A stretch of DNA of 64,000 nucleotides, from NCBI GenBank assembly GCA_028554755.1, contig JAPTOF010000007.1, positions 17,221,001 through 17,285,000 of the forward strand, in the 5' to 3' direction. Each line of letters opens with the position of its first letter. Within the stretch, counting starts at the first letter, position 1. The DNA comes from Cordia subcordata (Eukaryota; Streptophyta; Magnoliopsida; Boraginales; Cordiaceae). Shown here piece by piece: positions 22,548 through 34,595 of the stretch. A program made the translations under genes and the position numbers. Under the pieces are notes generated by a model. It ran no database searches. It was not told the origin of the DNA and saw nothing but the letters and a program-made list of their open reading frames with translations.

Positions 22548-24305
22548 TATATTAATAATTTAGATGGCTATTTTTTTTTATGTGAGTAGCGATTGGCTTT
22601 TTTAAATTAATTCATAGGAAAAACTCAAAAAGTAAAACAGATCATAAAATAAATCCAGAACGAGCATGGAGAGTTCTACGAAAGCACTCAATCAATTTTA
22701 TGAAATAAAATTTAATAATCATATAAAACAATCATCAACAACTTTTATAGTTTATATGCTCAAACAAGTATTTTGATTTTTTATAGATAAATATATGTAA
22801 ATCCATATACAATAAGCTTTGATACCACATGTAAGCGCAGCATATAGATCATATACAATACATGAACTTATAGTATAAAATTGAAAGATATAATTGATAG
22901 CAGAAGAACGTACCTATCTGAGCCATTATTATTGATGAATTATTCAATGACATAATGTTGAAGAAAACTATTAACTAGTTTAGACTAAAATCTTCCTCTT
23001 CCTGCTCTACTCAACATTAACAGAAGTCTATGGGGAACAAACTATTAGAGTTAAGAGTAGAACAGGAAACCTAATTTTATTTATAATAAATTCTAATAAT
23101 CCTATACATAAAAGAATTTATCAAATAAAGTACAAAAAAATTGTATGAATATATAAAGTGGACTAAAACCAATATGATTATAAAGTCCAATTTATGAACC
23201 AGATATTCATCTTATTTTATAAAACCAAAAATAATTAACGGTAACCCACTTAAAAAAAAAATTTTAATACTTATAAGTTGTAAATAGTAAAAAATATACG
23301 AAAAAGTATTTTTTTAAAAAAATTTATAAGCTACAAAATAAACGGAACCAAAGAGGGTCTTAACATGAACAAATAAAAAATTATTTTAAATATAATACAA
23401 AATGCTAATCACTAGAATCTGGAAAGTCAAAGCAATCATATAAAATATGCATGACGATAAGGATCAACCAAATATTTCAACAAGACCAATTTTCTTATTT
23501 CCTTGAGATGACGTGTTTACAGTGACTTTTTCCTTGTCATGCTTCTTCTAATTATGCTTATTCTAGTGGTGAGATTTGTCTTTCTTCACAAATGAAATCT
23601 CAGAAAGTGATGAAGATCATGGCATGTGCATTTAAATCAAAGCTAGTGGTTGCATACCACTTGGGGCAAATCAACGTTACACGATTGTATTAACGTGAGA
23701 AAATGCTCACACTTTTACGTGCCTCAAAATGGCAATGTGCACGAGTTAAGTGGATTTACGTTGCACAAGACGGTAAAAAAAGATTAGCAAAAATGTTGGG
23801 GTCAAGTAGGATCCTCTCGTATTAATTATTTTCTTTAGTGTTGATATACAAAAAAATCTTAATTCTTTATATATGTCTTTATATCATCTCAGTCATTTAT
23901 AATAATAAAATTTTTGAAAAAGAAAAAATATTTTTTTAAACGACTTTTTTTTATCTCTCATTATTCTTATTATTTTTAGAATTTGAATTTCACAAATAAT
24001 TAAAATTATATTCTATATACATGAATAGTTAAAATTTTTTCTTATATCAATATGAGAAACTAACAATATAAAGAATCCTAATTCGTAACGGGGTGGGCAA
24101 CCTATTTTCATTTTCCCGGGTTACGAAAGGATAAGCATCATCAGGGTATTAATTAGCAATATAATTATGATATAATTACTCATAATCGCTAAATAATTGG
24201 ATTTAACTTTTGTCAAGATTTTCTATATATGTGAACCAAGGAGAAAGAACTCAATTAGTCTACATTAAAATAGTAGGACAAAAATGAGCTACCAATATGA
24301 ATTTA
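22548..24305. other. Intergenic DNA, no gene supported
   Basis: AT-rich and without coding patterns. GCTTTGATACCACATGTAAG near 22817 recurs in diverged form at 24962 (GCTTTGATACCATGTTATGA), hinting at a dispersed repeat. Confidence 0.4.
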
Positions 24306-24526
24306 GGACCTATTTGGATTGATTTTTTTTTCAGAAAAAAGTATTTTTTTTAAAAAGCTACATTAAATTTGTAATAACTATTTGATTTGACTTACAAAAA
24401 AGTTGAAACTTTGAAAATGCTCAAATATAGCTTTTTTTAGAAGCCAGAATTTTCAGCTTATAAAAAAATTATTTTTCAAAAGTAGTTAAAAAAACGCTTT
24501 TAAAAAAAGTCAATTCAAACGAACCC
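24306..24526. mobile_element. Tourist-like (PIF/Harbinger) MITE, 221 bp
   Basis: The ends are inverted repeats, GGACCTATTTGGATTGA at the left and TCAATTCAAACGAACCC at the right. The 3-bp direct repeat TTA flanks it (24303-24305 and 24527-24529). The interior is rich in A and T runs and folds back. It belongs to the family also seen at 33423, 42862 and 50180. Confidence 0.75.
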
Positions 24527-25125
24527 TTAGGTTCAAGACCCATTTTGGCCCATTTCTTAATCTTGCGTGCTACAATTGAGTTCTACTTGTGTATTAAAAC
24601 CCATCTATTCTTTTAACTCTTAGGCTCTCCGTGGCAAGTCATAGCAAGCTCATACTCACACGATCTAATTGGCTCAGGCTGTCCAAGACCATCTACCGGA
24701 GGTTGTTAAGATATCGTGATTCCGTTTCAAAAATTAATTGGCAAAGAACGGCTCGCTACTTTATACGGCCGATTTAAAATTTGAAAATTTTTCGACATAA
24801 GAAAAATGTATATTCTAACATCCTTTGACCCACCCCCACGCCATGTATTATCCGCAACAATAGTTAAGAACCGAAAATGAAAAGCGACATTGAACTCAAA
24901 TGAGCTAACACAACCAAATATGGGCCACACGGGGACAATGCTAGAAATCGGGTCAAAACCTAGCTTTGATACCATGTTATGAATCACCTAATTTTGTCAC
25001 AAAAATCAATCGGTTAATAAAAGAAATTGCCAAAACTTTACATACTGGACTTGAAACTTGAGATTTTGCGCTATAAAAACAATGTATATTCCAATAGAGG
25101 TTAGGCTCGAATGGAGCAAGACTAG
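24527..25125. other. Spacer with a diverged ~280-bp duplicated segment
   Basis: 24719-24830 and 24985-25095 share order and words (AATGTATATTC, AAATTTGA/AAACTTGA), suggesting an old tandem duplication. No ORF is supported. Confidence 0.35.
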
Positions 25126-26312
25126 GGGACTATTTGGGTTGGCTTGTTTTCAAGAAAAATGTATTTTTTTTCTGAAATAGTTACAAAATTTATAAACAAA
25201 AACCAAAAACATGTTTGGTTGTCAATGGTTTACAAACTATTTTTATCTCTTATTTTTTATTTTAGTATTTTATGTTAAATAGAACACATGAAAATATTTG
25301 AGAATATTTTGTAAAAGAATAATGAGAATATTTTAAAAATAATTTATATTCTTTAAGATTATAATTTCAAAAAATAAGTTTAATTATTTTGAAAATATAT
25401 TTTTATTTTCATTTATGAATTTTTTAAAAATAATTTTAACATATTAATTTATTTTTTAGAAAGTTTTTAAAAATAAAATTTTAAATTTTTTTAAAAATAA
25501 ATTTAATTTTAATCCTTAAAATGTTTTTAATTTTATAAAACTAATTATAATTTATTAAAATAATTATTTAAAAATAATTTTAATTTATTCAAATTATTTT
25601 AAAATATTTTAATTTATTAAAATGATTTTAAATTTAAAATTATTTTTAATTTATAAGTTTTTTTAAAAATATATTTTTATTTTAAAACTATTTTCAAAAT
25701 ATTTTCAATTTATTAAAATTAATTTTCAAAATATTTTTAATTATTTTTTGAAAATAACTTTCTATAAAATAAATTTTAATTTTTAAAAATATTTTCTAAA
25801 ATATTTTTTGAAAAAATATTTTCTAAAATATTTTTATGAAAGAATATTTTTGAAATAAATTTTTTGAAAAATATTTTTAAATAAGTTTAATTTTAATAAT
25901 TATTTTTTCAAAAAATTAATGAGTTCATATTAATTTCAAAAAGATAATTCTAAAAGATATTCATCATCCTGTTGGTACAATATGAGAAAATCACTTTTTC
26001 TTATTTACCAAAGTTACAAAAACAAATTGTTGGTTTTTGTTTTTTCAAAAAACAAAAATAGAAACAAACGAACTGATTTTCAAATTTTGATCAACAAAGA
26101 CAGAAAACCAGAAATAGCAATGATACCAAATGAGTCCTACATTATTTTTACAATAACTATTTGATTCGGCTTCCAAAAAATATGAAACTCCAAAAAAAAG
26201 CTCAAATATAACTTACTTTAGAAGACAGAATTTTTAGTTGCAAAAAAAAAAAATTATTTTTCAAAATTATTAAAAAAAATACTTTTAAAAAAAGGTCAAT
26301 CTAAGTGGGCCC
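25126..26312. mobile_element. Tourist-like MITE split by an AT-rich insertion
   Basis: The outer ends, GGGACTATTTGGGTTGGC and the right end AATCTAAGTGGGCCC, belong to the same family as 24306-24526 and are flanked by TAG on both sides. The usual interior is present at 25126-25190 and 26135-26312. Between them is about 950 bp of extremely AT-rich DNA whose borders (ACATGTTTGGTTGTCAATGG and CAATGATACCAAATGAGTCC) look like inverted ends of another element. Confidence 0.5.
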
Positions 26313-26639
26313 TAGGCTAGCCATCCCAACTAGACTCTTGCAACATATTAAATTCCTAGTAACTCATTGTTGAACTTGGTGCACACGAGGAAAAACTAAT
26401 AGAGCTAGTATGATAGCTAAGGTGCATATAATCTAAAGCTTGTAAGAGTGGTGATAAAGCTGGATCCATAAATAGAGTATCTATAAACCTAGAAGTGCTG
26501 GATCCATAAACAGAGTATCTATAAACCTAGAAGTTAAGGCATGATTTCAAGTGTGAAGTAAGAGATCTGTCAGGATTTTCTACATGAATTGCCGGAATGA
26601 ACAAGTCAACTATTTCACATCGCAACATATTAGGAGAAT

Positions 26640-26975
26640 AATGAGCTAATGGACTTAAGGGGATTATTAGGGCAAACAAACTTGGCTTTCCTTGTCGCAG
26701 ATTTTAGGTCTTTTTTGAATTGTAAAAATAATAAGTACTACCTTTGTCTATCACTTTTTAAACTGCATTTTGTGTTTTTCATTTTGGAGTACCAAGTGAT
26801 TCTTAAGTTCACTACATTTTGCATCTCTTTTCGTTTTATATGTAAATGGTTGGATTTATCAATCATGGTATCTTAAGTGGTAAAAACTAGGTCCAGGCTC
26901 TTTGCCTCTTCTTGTATTTTCTTTCTCATTCCAATAAAATCTTAGGGAGAAATCTCTTTCCTCTCACCAGAAAAA
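26640..26975 (+). mobile_element. LINE 3' tail fragment
   Basis: Words such as CATGGTATCTTAAGTGGT and CCTCTTCTTGTATTTTCTTT followed by CAATAAAAT match the 3' tail of the LINE remnant at 45930-46320. No RNase H motif is readable here. It is a 5'-truncated tail, as is common for non-LTR retrotransposons. Confidence 0.5.
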
Positions 26976-28626
26976 CAAAAAGGAAAAGAAAAGAGAACTA
27001 TTGATATACAAATATAGATTCAATAACCATGATAAGAAAAAGTTCAAAAAAGATCATTACAGATTTGGAATTGAGTACAGAGAACTATGAACAGATGTGA
27101 ACTCGATTGAAGTCTCTCTTCTTTTTTTTTTTTTTCTTTTTTTTAATGTTTGCGTGTGTGTGTGTCAAAAACATTTCCATTATAACAAACATTACACAAA
27201 ATGAGAACTCGATTGAAGTCTACCATTCGAAGAATTTGTGAAGCATCACTTGGCCAAGAATTTAATGGGGCCACCTAATTTCTGACGACGGACATATTCT
27301 TTTTATTATTATTATCATACAGATTTTTAGTCACGTGAATTTTAAATATTTTCCTCATGTTCTATCCAAAAAGTTGGAAATCACTTCATGATCGAATAGT
27401 GGACACGAGTAGTTGAATATTAATTACTTAATTTTTTACCTAATTATATACATACACGCAAAATTTTGTTTTGCGTCATTTGATTTATAACTTAATCGTT
27501 TTTCTTAAATGTAATGCCTTTCTTATAGGTTACAAAAAGTTTCAAAAAACTCTCAAAAACTAATGATAATGTCCAACAATCTTGAGAAGTTCGTTTTGTA
27601 TTTTTCAGTTGGTTTTCTTGGACTCTATGATGGAATTTCAACGATCCTTAACAATCAGGTAAGTTCCCCCACCTTTTAATTTTTGGCTTGACTTGGTTGT
27701 TTTACTTGGCTCGATGGAAGGTTCTCTTTCTCTTTAGTTACTTTTAGAACAGATGGGTGTTTTTGTACGTGAAGGGCATGTCCTTCTATTTGATGGTTTA
27801 CAAAAGGTTTGACCCTATACTTTGCCTTTATTTTATAAATTTCTACTGTTTGCAATAAAATTTCTCGTAATTGCCGTCTTGTTTTCCTTTAAAAAGAATG
27901 ATCAATTGTTGAGAAGTAAAAGTAACTTCTTGTGCAGTTATCACGAAAGAATTTTTCTTAAATAACTTTGCGCCTTGGGATGGTTTTGCTAGGAGTTTTT
28001 ATAGAATAGGTTACATTCAAGAAAGATAAGATAAGCTTGTTATAAAATAGGAAATTTTATATTTTTACATTTTTTTTTGTAAAATAAGCTATTTCTTTCC
28101 TGTAAAAGATAAAGAATGTTAGAACTTGGGAGCCAATATCTTTTTTTTTAATTACTTAAAATTTAACAAACAATGAATGTTCAATTAAATAAATTTAAAA
28201 TATTAATATGATTTATATCTATATTTAAATAAGAAATTTTTGGAAATAGAGGGGTCACTCGACCACATGCACGTTAGATGCTGCATCCACCACATGTTTC
28301 TGTCGAGCAAGTTAAGAGGTTACCTGTCCGCCAAATAAATAACGCGCAGTTAAACGTAATAAATAAAATATTGATAGTAAAAAATTGATGGTCGTGGTTC
28401 TCAAAAAAAATAGTAGTAGTAATAATAATAATAATAAGTGATGATGGTCATAGTCTTGAAAAGCATTTTGATCCCTCTAGACTATTTTAGTCCTCACAGA
28501 CCCGCCCTATTCGTTAAGTTAGAACTGGGGCATACCAGGAAGAGTAGTAAGTGGCTAATCTTTCTAAAGAATATTTTATCGAAAAAGTAAGATAGAAGAG
28601 TTAATAAGTTACCTATGGCTCATTCT
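26976..28626. other. Intergenic DNA, no gene supported
   Basis: Contains T/C-rich and A-rich runs (27119-27142), an AAT repeat (28418-28436) and nothing I can assign. Confidence 0.5.
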
Positions 28627-28798
28627 GCTATTCCTATAAAGAATAGAGTAAGGGACGCCTTTCTAGGGTTCCTCTCCTTTCGCAATTCCAATATGGAACT
28701 GGGTAAAGGAGGCCCTATCGGGAATTGCGAGACAGTAAAAGAGAAAAGGTACGCCCCTTACTCTATTCCTTTTTAAGGTCAGGAATAGTGGAGCGAAA
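28627..28798. repeat. Long imperfect hairpin (foldback), ~170 bp
   Basis: The outer arms pair CTATTCCTATAAAGAATAG and AGAGTAAGGG with their inverted copies CCCTTACTCTATTCC and AGGAATAG. An inner pair is TCGCAATTCC and GGAATTGCGA. It is more GC-rich than its surroundings. It may be a foldback MITE; no clear target duplication was found. Confidence 0.6.
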
Positions 28799-29010
28799 AC
28801 AACAGAACAACCAAATCTAGATTGTTGGTACCTACATAACTCCTTTAACTCCCTGGCTCAAACCTCTCCTGCGGAGCTGGTGTCCTAATGAATAAAAATT
28901 GTGACATGTTACATGCTTTAGTTTCAAGATTTTGATGTCAAATTACTTGATTAATTATGTATAATGTTGCCTTTTTCACATATTTATTATATTATAAGGC
29001 CCATAAAAAG

Positions 29011-29170
29011 AAAAAAGAAATAAAGAGGAATAAAATGACTACAATACACATGCTACTGACACATGCATGTACGCTCGCATCTAAACCATGAAAAAAGAAA
29101 TAGGGAGGAATAAAATGACTACAATGCACATGCTACTGACACATGCATGTACGCTCCCATCTAAACCATG
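29011..29170. repeat. 80-bp tandem duplication
   Basis: 29011-29090 and 29091-29170 are nearly identical, including ACACATGCATGTACGCTC. They differ at about six positions, so this is a recent local duplication. Confidence 0.9.
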
Positions 29171-30511
29171 TAAAACATCATGCAATTTAAGCTCAATTTC
29201 GAGGTTACAAATAAATATGTTTTAAATACTACAGTTTCATATATAGCTACAAAAGATTCATCTACAATTTAACTAAAATAAAATAAAATGCAGATATATG
29301 AAATACAATGAAATAATTGAAAATTCTTTCTTAACTATTTAAAATGCAGATGTATGCATTAAAGTTTCTCTTTCCTAAATTTATGGATTTTGGGAATAAC
29401 GACCTTGTAGTTCAGCATATGTAATTATTATTAGTTTCGCAAGAGCAAAGGAAGAAAGGAAAATAAATAAAGGGTAAAGTTCACATTTTGTCGTCTGTAA
29501 GTTACATAAGTATTACCACTAATATAGCTACTTACAAAATTTCAATAAATAGTTGAGTATTATGATTGTGATAGGATCTGAATAGAGGTTGTAGCTGCGT
29601 GTAAATGTTTGTAGGTCTCAAAGATATATTTGTAAAAAAAAAATATTTAAAAATCGGAAAGTTGTATTTGTAGTTTTCAAAGTTCTCGATACAATTATTG
29701 GTCTGCTTCTAATGTAAGGTCCAGACAATACCACAGTAAACTTTTTGGATAAGCTCAATTCCGTTCTTATAAAAAGTCAACAAAACTTTCGATTTCAGTA
29801 TAGTTTGACATAATTTTTTGATTTGATCTGAAAAGCTGAGGGATTATACTCAGCCCAGTCAAGTTGATCTCGACAAAGGAAAAAAAAGAATCGTTAAAAT
29901 ATATAGTTCATATAAATTTGTGGAATTTGTACAAAAACGTCTAGATTGTATACAAAATTTGTAATTTATGAACACTTTAAAAAAATAAAGAATAGGCGAC
30001 GATTTTTATATAAGCTGCAATTTAGGTAATATATATATAGATATATTGTTATATAAAATAATTAATAAATGTGTTATTAGCTTGATTGATTGATAGTTGA
30101 TTATAGAGTCTTACAATAAAAAAAGTTCAAGGCTCAAACCGTAAATGAAATATAATTTATTTTTCTGAAATTATATATATGCGGCAATTTAATCAAGCTG
30201 ACGCCTGTATAGGTTACAGTTTAAATGCCAATTATTACATACTCTTTTTTCTATGGGAATTTTTTTATTTATAGTCCAAATGAGTTGAAGAGTTTTCATC
30301 AATAATTGCACTAGTCCACAAGATTGATGGACTGGGCCACAATCATCAATGATCGTATCAGTTACAAAAGATTGTAGGCGGCCACCTAAAACAAGATCAC
30401 AGATCACATTAAGTAGAGAAGATAGAAGAAATAAATATCTCACCTAATCTGTGTGGAAAAAAAAAACATTAAAACAAATGTGCACATAATTGTGTATAGT
30501 TCGACTTTCTA
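29171..30511. other. Intergenic DNA and distal 5' flank of copy B
   Basis: AT-rich and without coding patterns. The last ~30 bp (from GTTCGACTTTCTA) align with the promoter of copy C. Confidence 0.5.
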
Positions 30512-30519
30512 TTTATAGT
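30512..30519 (+). promoter_or_regulatory. TATA box of copy B, duplicated as a hAT target site
   Basis: TTTATAGT here and CTTATGGT at 31184-31191 flank the hAT element and match at 6 of 8 positions. If the element is removed, the sequence reads CTATTTATAGTGATGCCTTC. This aligns with CTATATATAATGATGCCTTC at 46899-46918 in copy C, so the insertion struck the TATA box itself. Confidence 0.7.
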
Positions 30520-31183
30520 TAGAGATGTTCATTAATCGGAAAAATCCGATTACCAAACTGATTTTTTGGGTACGAGGAAATCAAGTTTGGCGAATTGGGA
30601 AGTCGGGAAAAAAAATCGGAAATGGAGAAAAATGTTGGGTAAACGGGTTGGGGATTAGAATAAATTTTATTTTTCGGAAAAACTTGAAACCCAAAATTTT
30701 TTTATTATATAAAATATGTATATATATATATTATTTAGTAATATAATATATCATATATTAATATAACATATCTTAAATTTCTTTTAATCCTTAGTTTTCT
30801 CTTCACTTTAGTATTTCAACATGTTTTTAGCCACTTGACATCTTTATATTTTCTTTACCTCTCTTTTGATTTTCTTCGCTATACTTTATGTTTGGTTATA
30901 TATTTTTATTTATATTTGAAGTATAGTTTATATATTTTTGTTTACATTTTAGATTTAGAATTATTCGATGTAAGTTGTGTCTAAAATTAGTTTTGAACGA
31001 TATCAAAAAAAATTTGGAAATTCTCCGATCCCCAGTGGTTTTTCTCCATTCCCCATTTTCCCAAATCATGCTCCCCATTAGTTAATTGGGGCAGGGAACG
31101 AATTAAACCTTCTTTCTCAAAAATTATTTTGAGAAAAAAAATTTTTGTTGATTAGGGCGGGGATTCTCAAATAAACACCCCTA
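30520..31183 (+). mobile_element. hAT-like non-autonomous element, copy 2, in the promoter of copy B
   Basis: 664 bp starting TAGAGATGTTCATTAATC and ending with ATAAACACCCCTA, whose reverse, TAGGGGTGTTTAT, is an imperfect inverted repeat of the start. The 8-bp target duplication (TTTATAGT/CTTATGGT) is the size made by hAT transposases. There is no transposase ORF. It is related, in inverted orientation, to 9969-10600. Confidence 0.75.
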
Positions 31184-31570
31184 CTTATGGTGATGCCTTC
31201 TTCATGTTCCCACTCAGAAAAAATTCATTTTCTCTCCTCTCATCCTTCTAAGCAAACAAAACCAAAGTAGTGATGATGAAGCCCTCAACCTATACCCTTT
31301 TGTGTCTCTCAGCTTTCTGCCTACTTGCCATTTTTAGCCAGCTTGAAGCAGCTCAAGCTCAAAGTCATGTTGATGTTGAAACAAATCCTTCCGAAGGTGC
31401 ATCTCCCCCTTTCTCTTGGACTTTCCATGTTCAAGTGCTTGCATGGCATTTTGCTTGGGTGAAAGACATCTAGGTCGTTTATTTTTAAGTATTAGATCGA
31501 ATAGGTTCCTAGTTTGTTTGTTTTTTTTTTCCCCCTTCTAGGTCCTTTGATAAGTTAAACTTGTGCTGTG

Positions 31571-32104
31571 TTTAGAAAGTATTTGTTATAAGATACTTAT
31601 CTTATTTGTTAAGGATACTTTTACAACTATACATGGGAATTATACTATGTATTTGCAGGTATACATTATAAGATGTACCATTGAATAAATATTTGTGGGT
31701 TATTGAACAAATAATCATTGAACAAACAAATATGGGTTATTAGACCAACAGTCACTACACAAATAATTGTAAGATACTGAATAAATAATTATAAAATATT
31801 GAACAAACTAGTAGGATACATATTGTAAGGTGTACCTTTAAGTGCAGGATATAATTTGTGACTACACATAAGGCATCTTATAAGATGCAAACTTTAATAA
31901 ACTTTTAAAAGATCCCCATTGTATCCCTTGTTATTTTAGAAGATATGAACAATTCATCTTTGTTTTATTTTTTTTTATGATTATAGGTATGACATCGTAT
32001 TATAAACAAATTAAATTTACGAGAAGTTAAGATATATCATACTTTTTAATATAAAACATCAAATAAGATGCATCTTATGATAAACTTAATCCAAATAGAG
32101 CATC
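31571..32104. mobile_element. MITE with TGTTTGG-type ends, host of a nested insertion
   Basis: Left TGTTTAGAAAGTATTTGTTATAAGAT and right ATCTTATGATAAACTTAATCC are imperfect inverted ends. The same ends occur at 34430-34595 and 48655-48826. A MULE-type element (31635-31860) sits inside, which explains the greater length. Confidence 0.45.
31635..31860 (-). mobile_element. MULE-type MITE with internal tandem repeats, copy 1
   Basis: On the minus strand it starts near AAATTATATCCTGCAC and then AGGTACACC, followed by degenerate units of TTGTTCAATAACCCACAA type, and ends GGTACATCTTATAATG. ACTATACAT (31626-31634) and ACTACACAT (31861-31869) flank it, matching at 8 of 9 positions, as a Mutator-type target duplication would. 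It is related to the dimer at 54508-54992. Confidence 0.65.
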
Positions 32105-32537
32105 AATGGAAAAGTTAACTACCTTCACAAAATATCACTTATTTGATTTTTCATTTTGATTATCTGATATTATTTATTTATTTTAGTTATTTACTGAAAT
32201 AGTTGAATTATTGACCTTATTCTGTTTTTCATTTTCACTTGAGAATGCTATCTTTTCTTTTTTTTTTTAAAATAAATTTGATTATGCTTTTACTGTTTCT
32301 AGAATTCACTTATTCTTCATTACGTGCTTTTAGTTCTTCTTAATTCGGTTATTTTAGATACTAACCGAAATTGAATTAACCATAAAAACCAAATAAGTTG
32401 ATTGTCAATAGTCAAAATCAAATAGAAAATTATATAAATCAAAATAATATTTTAATTTGGTTCAATTTCGTTTATCAAATAGTACACAAAATTGCTTTTA
32501 GACATACAAGCATTTAAACATAGAAATGATGAAAGCT

Positions 32538-33669
32538 GGGAAAAAGACACATAGATCCCTTACTTTTAACCATTAAACCAAATAGGTTCCTTACTTTTAA
32601 CCATTAAACCAAATAAGTTGCTTATTTTATTTTATTTTTTCCTCTTTCCAAGTCCCTCTATGTTGAAAAATATCATTTTTATCGTTAATGAGGCAATGAC
32701 GTGGCAAAATTCTAATGTCTCTTAATTTTTTTTTTCATTTGACATTATTTATTCACCACTGAGATTCACAAAAAATTCTAATATTTTTTATTTTTAATTT
32801 AATTTTTATATTATTCACCTAATACTTTGTAAGCCATTTAATTAAAGCTATAGTTATCTTTCTTTCTTTTTTTGGAAAAAAGTAGAATCGTGAATACAGG
32901 GTCATTAAGCTAAATAACATAATAATTTGTGATGTTTTCATTTCTTGAATTTTTTTTTTACTTCTCTAAGTCCCCTGGACAATGTGGATCACTCTCAATT
33001 AGCTATAGATGCATTCTATGAATAATACAATTGAATATACATTTGAGAAGAAATCACTTTGGAGTTGTGATATGAGAAAAGGCTTGTACCTGTATTAGTA
33101 TTTAAAAATAAAAATAAAAAATAAAAATATGAGAATTTTTCAAAATTTGGGTGGTGAATAATTTAAAAATAAAAAATAATTTAAAAAAATAAAAACAGAA
33201 TTTTAGGTGAATAATTTGAAAATAAAAATAAGAATTATTAGAATGTTTTTTTTTCAAAATCCAAGTGTTGAATTAACAATGCAAACAAAAAAAAAAGAAT
33301 TTTGCAATGTCATTTGCCTCATCAAGGGCAAAAATGATATTTTATAACATAAAGGACCTGGGAAGAGAAAAAGAAAAAGTGAGAAACCTATTTGATCTAA
33401 TGTTTAAAAGTAAGACATCTAAGGGTTCGTTTGGATTGACTTTTTTCAAAAGTATTTTTTTAACATCTTTTAAAAAATAGCTTTTTTTGAGAACCTGAAA
33501 ATTCTGGCTTCTAAAAAAGTTGTATTTGAGTTTTTTTTTCAAAGTTTCAGCTTTTTTGGAAACTAAATCAAATAATTATTGCAAATTTAATGTAACTTTT
33601 TTTTCAGAAAAAAAATATTTTTTCTTGAAAAAAAATCAATCCAAACAGGCCCTAAATGTCTTTTTCCCT
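32538..33669. mobile_element. MULE-type foldback element in intron 1 of copy B
   Basis: Arms of several hundred bp are inverted copies: GGGAAAAAGACACATAGATC at the left matches the reverse of the right end, and CTTACTTTTAACCATTAAACC matches CTTACTTTTAAACATTAGATC on the other strand. The target duplication ATGAAAGCT (32529-32537) and ATAAAAGCT (33670-33678) agrees at 8 of 9. The right arm is split by a Tourist-like MITE. Confidence 0.75.
33423..33652. mobile_element. Tourist-like MITE nested in the foldback arm
   Basis: Ends GGGTTCGTTTGGATTGAC and AATCAATCCAAACAGGCCC; flanked by TAA on both sides (33420-33422, 33653-33655). Removing it restores the continuity of the foldback's right arm. Confidence 0.8.
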
Positions 33670-34429
33670 ATAAAAGCTCAAATTTAACTTTTTTAAAAAA
33701 TTAAAAATTTCAACTTCTTAAAAGATTATTTTGTTTCCAAAAGTTATAGAAGAAAAGGACATTTAAAATGAGTCAATCTCAAAGAGTCCTATATATAATA
33801 ACAGGAAAAAAGACATTTAACAGGAAAAAAAGACATTTTATTTGTACACGATATTTCAATTTGTATTTAAATTAGTTAAATTGACTCATTATTTTATTTA
33901 CTTGCATTACTAGCACAATTTTAGCAATTTATAATTAATGTGATTAGCACTATACTCCTATATAAGCAGCTCATAACAATTGATCACTTGAAATTACATT
34001 CTCTTCTAAGGGCTCATTTAGATTGGTTTTTTTTAAAAGCGCTTTTATGGTATTAGTTGTTGTATGACAAAAACCTAAACCCTAAACACATAAAACTATA
34101 GGTTAATAAAATTCGATTTTCAAAGTAGATCCGTGTGCTTTGAACTAGGTATATTTCTAAATAAAAAAATTCGATTAGTTTTGACTGGGTTCAGTTAGGT
34201 AGTTTGATCATGCTTTTACTGTTTCAAGAATTCACTTATTTTTTTCATTATGTGCTTTTATTTAGCTATGCCTTGAATTAAAAAAGAAAATTATAAACCA
34301 ATGCAAACACCCTCTTTAAACCCTAGAAGCCCGTTAATTTCTTTTTTATTGCTCACAGATGCAGTCCAAGCGAGAAAGAAGAGCAGGATTCTTATAATTG
34401 GAGCAACTGGCAACTTCGGGAGATACCTA

Positions 34430-34595
34430 TGCTTTGTTTAGTATAAACTTATTACAAGATGCCTTTTTGTATAAAAAAAATATGACTTGTTTTGAGGTTT
34501 TTATAAAAAGCATGTGATAAGATATCTTAGATTTTATAAAATGTCACTTCGTTTTAATAAGATAAACATCTTTAAATAAGTTCATTCTGAACAGA
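34430..34595. mobile_element. 166-bp MITE in coding exon 2 of copy B
   Basis: Inserted between the codons for GRYL and the following VEAS. Ends: TTTGTTTAGTATAAACTTATTACAAG at the left and, reversed, CTGTTCAGAATGAACTTATTTAAAG at the right. CTA flanks both sides (34427-34429, 34596-34598). The in-frame TAG at 34439 ends translation soon after the nucleotide-binding loop. Confidence 0.7.

Noticed and set aside
34065..34092. CCTAAACCCTAAACA resembling telomere repeats
   Set aside because: Only two imperfect units; too short for an interstitial telomere array.
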